In this document: piece by piece, positions 51,093-58,319 of the stretch
Position numbering within the stretch: position 1 is the first letter of the stretch
Layout of the letters: each line of letters starts with the position of its first letter
From: an uncultured Cryomorphaceae bacterium
GTDB taxonomy: Bacteria; Bacteroidota; Bacteroidia; Flavobacteriales; Schleiferiaceae
Assembly (NCBI GenBank): GCA_937120475.1
Contig: CAKZJV010000009.1
Span: 186,001 to 250,000 of the forward strand
DNA: 64,000 bases
Direction: 5' to 3'
The notes under the pieces: generated by a model
Database searches by the model: none
Seen by the model: the letters and a program-made list of their open reading frames with translations, nothing else
What the model was told of the DNA's origin: nothing
Translations under genes and position numbers: made by a program

Positions 51093-51332
51093 TTATTTAG
51101 TAAGGTGTCCGTTAGCGCGTGCTTCCTTGATCACGGCCGCAATACCTTTTTTATTGATGTCCTTCAGAGCCGAGGTGGACACTCTAAGCGTGATCCAACG
51201 ATCTTCTTCGGGAATGTAAAAGCGCTTTTTGGTAAGGTTAACGTTAAATTTTCTTTTGTTCTTCTTGTTTGAGAAGGACACGTTGTTACCGGTGATCGCC
51301 TTTTTTCCTGTTAATTCGCACACTCGTGACAT
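51093..51332 (-). CDS. rpmB: 50S ribosomal protein bL28
   Basis: Ribosomal protein bL28 (79 aa), with SRVCELTGKKAITGNNVS at 2-19 and FYIPEEDRWITLRVSTSALK near 38-57. First gene of the rpmB-rpmG-DUF4295 unit. CinA lies upstream on the same strand, 61 bp away. Confidence 0.97.
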   Translation of the reverse strand: MSRVCELTGKKAITGNNVSFSNKKNKRKFNVNLTKKRFYIPEEDRWITLRVSTSALKDINKKGIAAVIKEARANGHLTK

Positions 51333-51393
51333 ACTACTTGCTCGTTAAAAAATTGGTTTGCAAAATTATTGAATCTTTTTAAGCTGTACAACT

Positions 51394-52641
51394 TCAATTT
51401 TGAAATTTCTGGATTTCCCTGCGCAACAAATCCAAAGCCATTAAAGCTGTTTTATGGATATTCCTTTTCCGGTGATTGCCAAATCTGAATTGTTTGGACT
51501 TTACTCCCTCCGGTGAAGCAATGGCAATCCATATAGTACCCACCGGTTTTTCATCCGAGCCTCCTCCCGGCCCCGCCACACCGCTGGTAGCTATTGAAAA
51601 ATCGGTTTGAAATCTTTCCTTTACGCCCAGGGCCATTTGTTCCACTACCTCCTTGGAAACGGCCCCGTGCTTTTCCAGAGAAATTGCAGAAACACCCAAT
51701 TGTTGCTCTTTGATATAGTTGGCGTAACTCACCACTCCTCCCTGAAAATAAGCCGAACTGCCCGCCACCGATGTTATCAGGTGGGCAATATAACCCCCGG
51801 TACAACTTTCGGCCATAGAGAGGGTATAACCACCTTCCTTCAACGTTAACCCCACCACTTCTTCCAGGGTTTGGGCTTCTCTACCAAATACAATTTCTCC
51901 CAAAATTTCCCGGAGTGCTTCAATTTGATGATCGATCAGCTTCCGTGCGGCATCAGGATCGTCATCATAGGAGGAAAGCCTTAGCCTAACAATACCCGGT
52001 GACGGTAAATAGGCCAGTCTCACACTCATGGGTAAGGCGTCTTCCCAGTCTTTTATCCGTTCGGCCAACTCACTTTCCGGCACTCCCTGGGTGAGTATGG
52101 TTCTATGCACGACCTTGCCTTTTTGCAATTTTTCCAAAACCCAGGGCATAATCTTATCCTTCACCAAGTGTTCGGTTTCATAAGGTACTCCCGGTGTAGA
52201 AAAGTAATGTACACCATTGCGTTCAAAATGCATCCCTGAAGCGGTGCCTACCTCATTTACAATAGGTTCGCAACTGGAAGGGAGGTAAGCCTGGCCTCGG
52301 TTGGCTTCGGAAGGCACGCGATTGAAGGAGGCAAATAACCTTTTGATATTTTCGAATATTTCAGGGTGAAAAACCATTTCACCACCAAAATAGCGAGCCA
52401 ATGTTTTTTTAGTGATATCGTCCTTGGTAGGCCCTAGTCCCCCGGTCATGAAAACCAGGCGGGTATCGGAATGAATATGATCTAAAGCCTGGGTAATGGC
52501 GTCAGCCTCATCGGCTATTACTCTTTTTTGCCTAACCTTTATGCCGTTAAGGTTAAGATGAGTTGCTATAAATGTAGAGTTGGTATCAACGGTTTGGCCT
52601 ATTAGAATTTCGTCACCAATAGCTATAATTTCTGCCTGCAC
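51394..52641 (-). CDS. cinA: CinA family protein (nicotinamide-nucleotide amidohydrolase/competence-damage protein)
   Basis: A full-length CinA (415 aa) with an N-terminal MoaB/COG1058 domain (AEIIAIGDEILIGQTVDTN at 3-21, MTGGLGPTKDDITK near 65-78) and a C-terminal NMN deamidase domain (SMAESCTGGYIAHLITSVAG near 275-294, ATSGVAGPGGGS near 350). The enzyme converts nicotinamide mononucleotide to nicotinate mononucleotide in pyridine nucleotide recycling. The start is GTG at 52641, 18 nt after the promoter element at 52660-52667. It precedes rpmB on the same strand, as in other Bacteroidota. Confidence 0.95.
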   Translation of the reverse strand: MQAEIIAIGDEILIGQTVDTNSTFIATHLNLNGIKVRQKRVIADEADAITQALDHIHSDTRLVFMTGGLGPTKDDITKKTLARYFGGEMVFHPEIFENIKRLFASFNRVPSEANRGQAYLPSSCEPIVNEVGTASGMHFERNGVHYFSTPGVPYETEHLVKDKIMPWVLEKLQKGKVVHRTILTQGVPESELAERIKDWEDALPMSVRLAYLPSPGIVRLRLSSYDDDPDAARKLIDHQIEALREILGEIVFGREAQTLEEVVGLTLKEGGYTLSMAESCTGGYIAHLITSVAGSSAYFQGGVVSYANYIKEQQLGVSAISLEKHGAVSKEVVEQMALGVKERFQTDFSIATSGVAGPGGGSDEKPVGTIWIAIASPEGVKSKQFRFGNHRKRNIHKTALMALDLLRREIQKFQN

Positions 52642-52659
52642 ACGCGGTTTAGTTTACCT

Positions 52660-52667
52660 CAAAGATA
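52660..52667 (-). promoter_or_regulatory. -7 promoter element of cinA
   Basis: On the minus strand this is TATCTTTG, 18 nt upstream of the GTG start at 52641. Confidence 0.6.
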
Positions 52668-52696
52668 AAAGCTTGTTTCCTAACCCTATTCTTCTA

Positions 52697-53167
52697 CTAA
52701 TCTGTAAATGACTGAACCTTCAGGAAGCTTACTATTGTTTGACGGCTTACTATTTGTCCACCGATACTTTCATTGAAAAAGTCAACCGCCAATTCCAGTT
52801 CGTTTTCATTTACACTTTTCAGGAAAAGCGTATCGAAGGCCCGGGCATTCCTGATAAGATACAGGGTATCTCTTTCCAAATTATAAAGGCCGGTATCGGC
52901 AAGCTCCGGAAATCCGGCAATGGCCGTACTATCTATATAACCCAGGTATTTAAAGTTTTCACTGAAGCTGATATTGGTGCCGGTTGCTACGGAATCAAAA
53001 GCCTCCACGGATTTACCGTTAACGGTAAGGTTGATACGGAAACTTTGCGAAGTCCAGTCTCCCACCAAAAGAGCCTCTTTATCTATGGGCTCTGGCGGTG
53101 CCTCCCTTTTGGAGCAAGAAGTCAACACAAAACCGCTTAGTATAATCAGGGAAAGTATCCTTTTCAT
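52697..53167 (-). CDS. Lipocalin-like lipoprotein
   Basis: A 156-residue lipoprotein (GFVLTSC lipobox, cysteine near 18). The mature domain opens with LLVGDWTSQSFRINL, the G-x-W pattern of small lipocalin-like proteins, and continues with short beta strands (FSENFKYLGYIDS, TGLYNLERDTLYL, NENELELAVDF). Ligand unknown. An in-frame start at 53188 would add seven residues before the signal peptide and is rejected. It resembles, more distantly, the two lipoproteins at 53266 and 54063, making three lipocalin-like genes in a row on this strand. Confidence 0.72.
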   Translation of the reverse strand: MKRILSLIILSGFVLTSCSKREAPPEPIDKEALLVGDWTSQSFRINLTVNGKSVEAFDSVATGTNISFSENFKYLGYIDSTAIAGFPELADTGLYNLERDTLYLIRNARAFDTLFLKSVNENELELAVDFFNESIGGQIVSRQTIVSFLKVQSFTD

Positions 53168-53211
53168 TTTTACAGGGTTATAATCCACAAAGGAAATAAA
53201 TTTATAGGTTC

Positions 53212-53243
53212 AAAAAAAGAAAACCGCGCCTGGGCGCGGTTTT
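53212..53243 (-). terminator. Intrinsic terminator of the lipocalin-like gene at 53266
   Basis: On the minus strand AAACCGCGCC and GGCGCGGTTT form a strong stem followed by TCTTTTTTT. Confidence 0.87.
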
Positions 53244-53265
53244 TAGAACGGTTTTGACCTTCAGC

Positions 53266-53688
53266 TTATTGCTTGGTGAAAGAAGCTACCGTGCGTACGT
53301 CAATTTCCGCACCCATGTCAACGGTGTTCATTCCATCCCACGCCATGTTAGTAGCGTTCAGTGTGGTCAGGTTATAGCTAGTGGTATCAAAGCTATAAAG
53401 AGTTAACTCAGAACCGCTGATAGCGTAAGTACCGGCTGAGGCAGCACTACCACCATCGGCCGAGAAAGTATAAGTACCCTGAGCGGTAAAGTTAGCTGTT
53501 GCTGTATTACCGAAATCAAAAAGAGTATCGGTAACTGAGCTGTCTTGAAAAGTAGCCACAAAAGAGGTGCTCTGCCATGTACCTACAATCAGTTGAGAAT
53601 TAGGAGTGGAGTTGTCATCGTCATCATCCTTATCACAAGCAACCAAGGTAATTCCTGCCAAAGCGGCAAACATCAATAATTTTTTCAT
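53266..53688 (-). CDS. Lipocalin-like lipoprotein, first tandem copy
   Basis: A 140-residue lipoprotein (ITLVAC lipobox, cysteine near 19, then an acidic run of D residues). The mature domain shows LIVGTWQSTSFVATF, a G-x-W lipocalin start, then repeated short beta strands (ANFTAQGTYTFSADGG, GTYAISGSELTLYS) and ends in VASFTKQ. The copy at 54063 is nearly identical through the central part, with the differences concentrated near residues 95-125 and in the acidic linker. Upstream non-coding DNA is also similar, so this is a recent segmental duplication. Confidence 0.8.
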   Translation of the reverse strand: MKKLLMFAALAGITLVACDKDDDDDNSTPNSQLIVGTWQSTSFVATFQDSSVTDTLFDFGNTATANFTAQGTYTFSADGGSAASAGTYAISGSELTLYSFDTTSYNLTTLNATNMAWDGMNTVDMGAEIDVRTVASFTKQ

Positions 53689-53894
53689 TTTGTCTGTTTA
53701 ATTAAAATTTGATTTACATCCCCTTAACACGTGGTTTACACAATAAGGGTTGGGTGACCACATTGAAAAAATCGTTAAAAAAAATCAAAATTAACTTAAT
53801 AAACTGAAATTCAATTCTTTATAAATTAATAAATTTTGATCTTTTAAGCCTCGCGGCCTATATCCGCTTACAAAATCAGCTTAAAAGTTACCTC

Positions 53895-54027
53895 ATGCGC
53901 TTACTTTCCACTCCTATTAACCCCTTTCCGCCTGAAGCTAAAAGGTGAAGCATATCACGTTGGACCCGAGCCTCGATCAATGGTTGGATTAATTTGTAGA
54001 AACCCTGAATCACGGAGCTAAAGAGAC
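53895..54027 (+). pseudogene. Decayed fragment of a DUF4197 gene
   Basis: This stretch aligns by eye with the intact DUF4197 gene at 54667. ATGCGCTTACTTTCCAC matches its first codons (ATGCGCCTATTTTCTAC). After an internal deletion of roughly 190 nt, CCTTTCCGCCTGAAGCTAAA matches 54881-54900. The similarity then continues through CCTCGATCA and AAACCCTGAATCACGGAGC, with frameshifts and stops. The 3' part is missing. It sits between the two lipocalin-like copies, in the place expected if a lipocalin/DUF4197 unit was duplicated. No function is expected. The rest of the 374-bp gap (53689-54062) is AT-rich upstream DNA similar to that of the second copy. Confidence 0.8.
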
Positions 54028-54062
54028 CACCATTAAGTAGGCGCATAGTTTTGACTTTCAGC

Positions 54063-54461
54063 TTACTGCTTGGTAAAAGTCGCTACTGTGCGCACGAGCC
54101 CGTTAATTCCTTCCCATGCCATATTGGTATTGTTCAAGGTGGTAAGATTAAAAATAGCGGAATCAGAGGACTTATAAAGAGTCAACTCAGAACCGCTGAT
54201 AGCGTAGGTACCGGCTGAGACAGCAGCGCCACCATCGGCCGAAAAAGTATAAGTACCCTGAGCGGTAAAGTTGGCCGTTGCTGTATTACCGAAATCGAAA
54301 AGAGTATCGGTAAATGAGGTGTCCCGAAAAGTACCTACATAAGAAGTGCTCTGCCATGTACCTACAATCGGTTGAGAATTAGGGTTGGAGTTGTCATCAT
54401 CCTCTTCACAAGCAACCAGGCTAATTCCTACTAAAGCGGCCAACATCAATAACTTTTTCAT
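54063..54461 (-). CDS. Lipocalin-like lipoprotein, second tandem copy
   Basis: A 132-residue lipoprotein (ISLVAC lipobox, then EEDDDN). It is the near-identical partner of the gene at 53266: shared PIVGTWQSTSYVGTF, FDFGNTATANFTAQGTYTF and GTYAISGSELTLYK. It lacks an eight-residue segment near the C-terminus that the other copy has (VDMGAEID). The upstream region (TTTAATTAAAA and neighbouring bases) is shared too. Probably anchored in the envelope with an unknown small ligand. Confidence 0.8.
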   Translation of the reverse strand: MKKLLMLAALVGISLVACEEDDDNSNPNSQPIVGTWQSTSYVGTFRDTSFTDTLFDFGNTATANFTAQGTYTFSADGGAAVSAGTYAISGSELTLYKSSDSAIFNLTTLNNTNMAWEGINGLVRTVATFTKQ

Positions 54462-54666
54462 TTTGTTTGTTTAATTAAAACTTGATTTACACTCTCTTAA
54501 CACGCAGCTTACGTGGGCAGGGGTTGGTTATACTGGCTAAAAAATCAGGTAATACTATAAAAATTATTTAACATGCTTAAGTTCAATATTTTAAAGGATC
54601 CTAAAACTTTATCTCATAAACCTTTCAAGTCCAGTGGGGTTAGCAATTCAATCTTAAAATGACATC

Positions 54667-55392
54667 ATGCGCCTATTTTCTACCTTAATTCTTTGCTTGT
54701 TTTTGCTATCCTGCGACCAGTTAAAGCAAATTACCGAACGGGCCGGTAATTCTACCCTGCCGCCCACTAAAGAAGAAATAACAGCCGGTATTCGTGAAGC
54801 GCTAACGGTAGGTATTAAAAACGCTGTTTTTCAAACGGCCCAGGAAAACGGTTACTATAACAACAGCCTTATTCGTATTCCCTTTCCGCCCGAAGCTAAA
54901 AAGGTAAAAGATGCCGCGCTGGACCTGGGCCTCGATCAGCAGGTAGATCAATTTGTGGAAACCCTGAACCACGGTGCCGAGGAAGCAGCTAAAAAGGCAT
55001 CCCCTATTTTTATAAATGCTATCAAGGAGATGACGATACAGGATGTTTATGACATTTGGAGGGGGGATAAGGACGCGGCTACACGTTACCTGCAGCAAAA
55101 AACCCAGAGCAAACTGGAAAGTGAATTCAGACCCGTAATTAAAGAGGCCCTTGATGAAGTAGATATTACCAGGTACTGGAACCCAATTATAACCACCTAT
55201 AACAAACTTCCTTTTACCGATGACCTTAATCCAAACCTGGATGAATACGTTTTATCGGAAGGTCTGCAGGGCTTATTTACCATATTGGCTTTCGAGGAAG
55301 AGAAGATACGCGAAAACCCGGCAGCCCGTGTAACCGATCTTTTAAAAAAGGTTTTTGGCTACCAGGGCCCAGTACTCAATGATACTAATTAG
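54667..55392 (+). CDS. DUF4197-domain lipoprotein
   Basis: A 241-residue lipoprotein (LFLLSC lipobox, cysteine near 16) of the DUF4197 family: TKEEITAGIREALTVGIKNA near 34-53, NSLIRIPFPPEAKKV near 66-80, then ITRYWNPIITTYNKLPF near 168-184. The family is exported and helical, with no established activity. A decayed second copy lies at 53895-54027. It overlaps the convergent PBP gene by 4 bp at the stop codon. No clear promoter motif was found upstream. Confidence 0.88.
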   Translation: MRLFSTLILCLFLLSCDQLKQITERAGNSTLPPTKEEITAGIREALTVGIKNAVFQTAQENGYYNNSLIRIPFPPEAKKVKDAALDLGLDQQVDQFVETLNHGAEEAAKKASPIFINAIKEMTIQDVYDIWRGDKDAATRYLQQKTQSKLESEFRPVIKEALDEVDITRYWNPIITTYNKLPFTDDLNPNLDEYVLSEGLQGLFTILAFEEEKIRENPAARVTDLLKKVFGYQGPVLNDTN

Positions 55393-57704
55393 TCGCTTTT
55401 ATCCTTTCCTCCAAATATCCGTTTGAAAAAGCCTTTTTTGTTTTTCGGCTTATCCTTGATCCGGGTCCCTTCTTCATTTTCAAAGAGGTTACGTAACTTA
55501 TCCAGGAGTTCAGCTTCGCGATAATCGGGGCAGTCCAGTTTTTCCGCCAGGCTTTCATCCAGTGCCTCGAAGGAGGCCGAGGTATAAGGCTTCAATGCCT
55601 GATTTTGATTGGACTTCCGAAAGAAATCACCAAAAACCGGCAAGGCCATTGCTGAACCGGAACCGTACGAACCATTATTAAAATGCACGGTTGGGCTGGA
55701 AGCTCCTACCCAAACACCGGCCACTATAGCCGGGTTGTAACCAATAAACCATCCATCCGTATAATTTTGTGCCGTTCCGGTTTTACCGGCCAAATCATTA
55801 CGCAGGCCATAGGTACTCCGTAAACTGTACCCGGTCCCTTCATCCACTACAGCCCGGAGCATTTCCGTAATCAGCCTGGCATTATCAGCTTGCAGCACAG
55901 AAGTACCAGGATTACGAGAAGTATTTTCATAAAGCACTTCTCCATCCGCAGTAGTCACTTTATCAATCAGGTAAGGTTGTACACTGTGGCCTCCATTGGC
56001 AAAAACACCGTAAGCTCTCACCATTTCGTAAAGGGTTACACTACCGGCTCCTAAAGCTACGGATGGGTTTTCAGGCAGCCTGCTTTCAATGCCCATTCTG
56101 CGGGCAGATATAATTACCTCATTGATGCCGGTTTCAAAAATAGTTTGCACGGCTGCCACATTAATGGATTTTTTCAAGGCACCCTTCATACTGTACATAC
56201 CTCCGTACTCATTGTCATAATTACGCGGAGCCCAATTGTTGTAGGCCTCATACACCCTCCGCTCGTTATCCAGGTAATCACAAGGTTCAATACCCTGCTC
56301 CAGGGCCGTGGCATATACAATAGGTTTGAAAGTGGAGGCTGACTGCCGGTGTGCCAGCACGTGATCATACGGCAATAATTGATGATCCAGGCCGCCCACC
56401 CAGCATAAAACGGCACCACTGGAAGGGTTCATGGCCAAAAAAGCACCGTGCAGTTTCTTGATGTAATAGGCCACCGAGTCCCTGATACTCATTTCCATTA
56501 CGGAGTCCTTTCCCTGATAATACACCTGAACGGGGTGCACTTTATTCAAGTAGTATTCCAGCGAATCCGGGCTCAGGTTTCTTTTTTGCAACAAGCGGTA
56601 AGAGCGGCTTTTTTTCAATTCCTGATCATACAATGACTTATGCGTGCGTTGAGGATCTTTTCCAAATCCGTATTGGTCAAAAGCGGTTTGCAGATCAGAG
56701 AGGTGAGCGGTTAACGCTTCCGTGGCATTTTTTTGCAAGGCCAGGTTGAGGGTGGTGTAAACCCGTAATCCATCTTTACGAACGTCATAAGGAGAACCAT
56801 TGGGTTTCATCTGATCGGAAATAAGCCGGTTGGCCTGTGCCTTTACCTGCTCAAGAAAGTAAGGAGCCGGGGAATCATCGGCAATATTCTGATAAGCCAA
56901 TTGCAGAGGCAAGGCTTTCAGGGAGTCGGCCTTTGCCCGGTCCATATATCCATACCTATACATTTGGTGGAGTACCACATTTCTCCGGTTTATCGCATGC
57001 TCCGGGTTCAAACGTGGATTGTAATAGGTATTGGCCTTTAAAATACCGATCAAAACCGCGGACTCCTCGGGGTGCAATTCGTGAACTTTTTTACCGAAAA
57101 ACCTACGGCTCCCCTCGCCTATGCCATATACATTTTCTGAGAAAGAAACGGTATTCAGGTACAACTCCAATATTTCTTCTTTGGAGTAAATATCCTCAAT
57201 GCGGTTGGCCAGAATCATTTCTTTGGCCTTATTCACCGGCATGGTTAAAAACCCGAAGCTTCTGCGGCCATAGAGGTTTTTGGCCAGTTGCTGCGTAAGG
57301 GTGCTTCCTCCCCCGGCACTTCGGTCGCCCATGAGGATACTTTTGACCAATACCCGCAGGATGCTGCGGTTGTCAATGCCATCGTGCTCAAAAAAGCGGG
57401 CATCTTCGGTGGCCACCAGTGCCTGAATCAGGTTTTGGGGAAACTCCTTATAAGCAACGTTGGTGCGGTTTTGCTCGAATATTTTACCGATCAATTGATC
57501 ATCGGAAGAGAAAACCAGGGTGGCGGTAGCGTTGTGGATTTCCTTTAACTCTTCCTTATTGGGTAAGGGTCCGAAAGCTTCCCAACGCACAAGGAGAAAG
57601 AAAACCATTATCCCCAGAAAAAAAGCACCCACAGAAGCGAATGCCCACCAGAATATTTTCCTGAGCTTTTTCCTTTTCCCCGACTTTTTTTTAGTGCCCT
57701 TCAT
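55389..57704 (-). CDS. Class A penicillin-binding protein (transglycosylase/transpeptidase)
   Basis: A 771-residue bifunctional peptidoglycan synthase. It has a cytoplasmic basic tail, one transmembrane helix near 17-38, a GT51 glycosyltransferase domain (ATEDARFFEHDG near 98-109, GGSTLTQQLAKNLYG near 136-150) and a transpeptidase domain with SxxK (SASTFKP, serine near 454), SxN (KSINVA) and KTG (GKTGTAQNY near 641). It ends with a basic tail. The length is typical of PBP1A-type enzymes. It lies 38 bp after the membrane protein gene at 57743, probably as one operon from the promoter at 58278. Confidence 0.95.
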   Translation of the reverse strand: MKGTKKKSGKRKKLRKIFWWAFASVGAFFLGIMVFFLLVRWEAFGPLPNKEELKEIHNATATLVFSSDDQLIGKIFEQNRTNVAYKEFPQNLIQALVATEDARFFEHDGIDNRSILRVLVKSILMGDRSAGGGSTLTQQLAKNLYGRRSFGFLTMPVNKAKEMILANRIEDIYSKEEILELYLNTVSFSENVYGIGEGSRRFFGKKVHELHPEESAVLIGILKANTYYNPRLNPEHAINRRNVVLHQMYRYGYMDRAKADSLKALPLQLAYQNIADDSPAPYFLEQVKAQANRLISDQMKPNGSPYDVRKDGLRVYTTLNLALQKNATEALTAHLSDLQTAFDQYGFGKDPQRTHKSLYDQELKKSRSYRLLQKRNLSPDSLEYYLNKVHPVQVYYQGKDSVMEMSIRDSVAYYIKKLHGAFLAMNPSSGAVLCWVGGLDHQLLPYDHVLAHRQSASTFKPIVYATALEQGIEPCDYLDNERRVYEAYNNWAPRNYDNEYGGMYSMKGALKKSINVAAVQTIFETGINEVIISARRMGIESRLPENPSVALGAGSVTLYEMVRAYGVFANGGHSVQPYLIDKVTTADGEVLYENTSRNPGTSVLQADNARLITEMLRAVVDEGTGYSLRSTYGLRNDLAGKTGTAQNYTDGWFIGYNPAIVAGVWVGASSPTVHFNNGSYGSGSAMALPVFGDFFRKSNQNQALKPYTSASFEALDESLAEKLDCPDYREAELLDKLRNLFENEEGTRIKDKPKNKKGFFKRIFGGKDKSD

Positions 57705-57742
57705 ATATCAACAGAGCATGACAACGGAGAAGAGGAAAAGGT

Positions 57743-58258
57743 TCAGATGCGCTTCATCTGGGCCTTGATCATTTTTACCTGATCATTCAGCATTCCCCGC
57801 GTATCCAGCTTTTTAACCTCACTCAGCAAAACCATGGCCTCCCGCTTTCTGCGTTTGGAAACGGCAACCCCGGCCAGCTGTAACTTTACCATAGCCTGGT
57901 CGGTTTTCATTCTGAGACCGGTGGAAAGGGCTTTACGCAATAAAGTTTCAGACTTGGTAAGACTGCGTTGTGACTCGATCATCCCCAGCAGCATGTAATA
58001 ATAGGCCAATTGCCCTTTTACCAGTGAAGCCTCCGGGTTTTTGATGCGCATCAGGGATTTCTCGGCTTTGTCGAGATTATTTTTACGGAGGTGCCAGAAA
58101 GCAATAATGATATTTTCGTTGCGGAAGTAGGTTAACAAAACCAGCCCGGCCAAAAGCACCAGCATAATTCCGTTACCAATGTTTCCTTCTGCAAACTGCC
58201 AAACCGCCCCGGCAAAAATTACTACCGTAAGGGTCAGGCGTATGATCTTATTCAACAT
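57743..58258 (-). CDS. Membrane protein with TPR-like helical domain, function unknown
   Basis: A 171-residue protein with two hydrophobic N-terminal segments (about 6-22 and 27-46) followed by a soluble helical region that resembles TPR or SEL-type repeats (ALYWHLRK-like start NIIIAFWHLRKNNLDKAEKS, then ALSTGLRMKTDQAMVKLQLA). No specific family is certain. It precedes the class A PBP gene, so a link with cell-wall synthesis is possible but unproven. Confidence 0.72.
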   Translation of the reverse strand: MLNKIIRLTLTVVIFAGAVWQFAEGNIGNGIMLVLLAGLVLLTYFRNENIIIAFWHLRKNNLDKAEKSLMRIKNPEASLVKGQLAYYYMLLGMIESQRSLTKSETLLRKALSTGLRMKTDQAMVKLQLAGVAVSKRRKREAMVLLSEVKKLDTRGMLNDQVKMIKAQMKRI

Positions 58259-58277
58259 GAATTTTCAATTGAGGCGG

Positions 58278-58285
58278 CAAATTTA
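58278..58285 (-). promoter_or_regulatory. -7 promoter element of the membrane-protein/PBP operon
   Basis: On the minus strand this is TAAATTTG, 19 nt upstream of the ATG at 58258. Confidence 0.6.
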
Positions 58286-58319
58286 GGAATAACTGTCTGC
58301 TTGTGCAGACAACTTGCTT

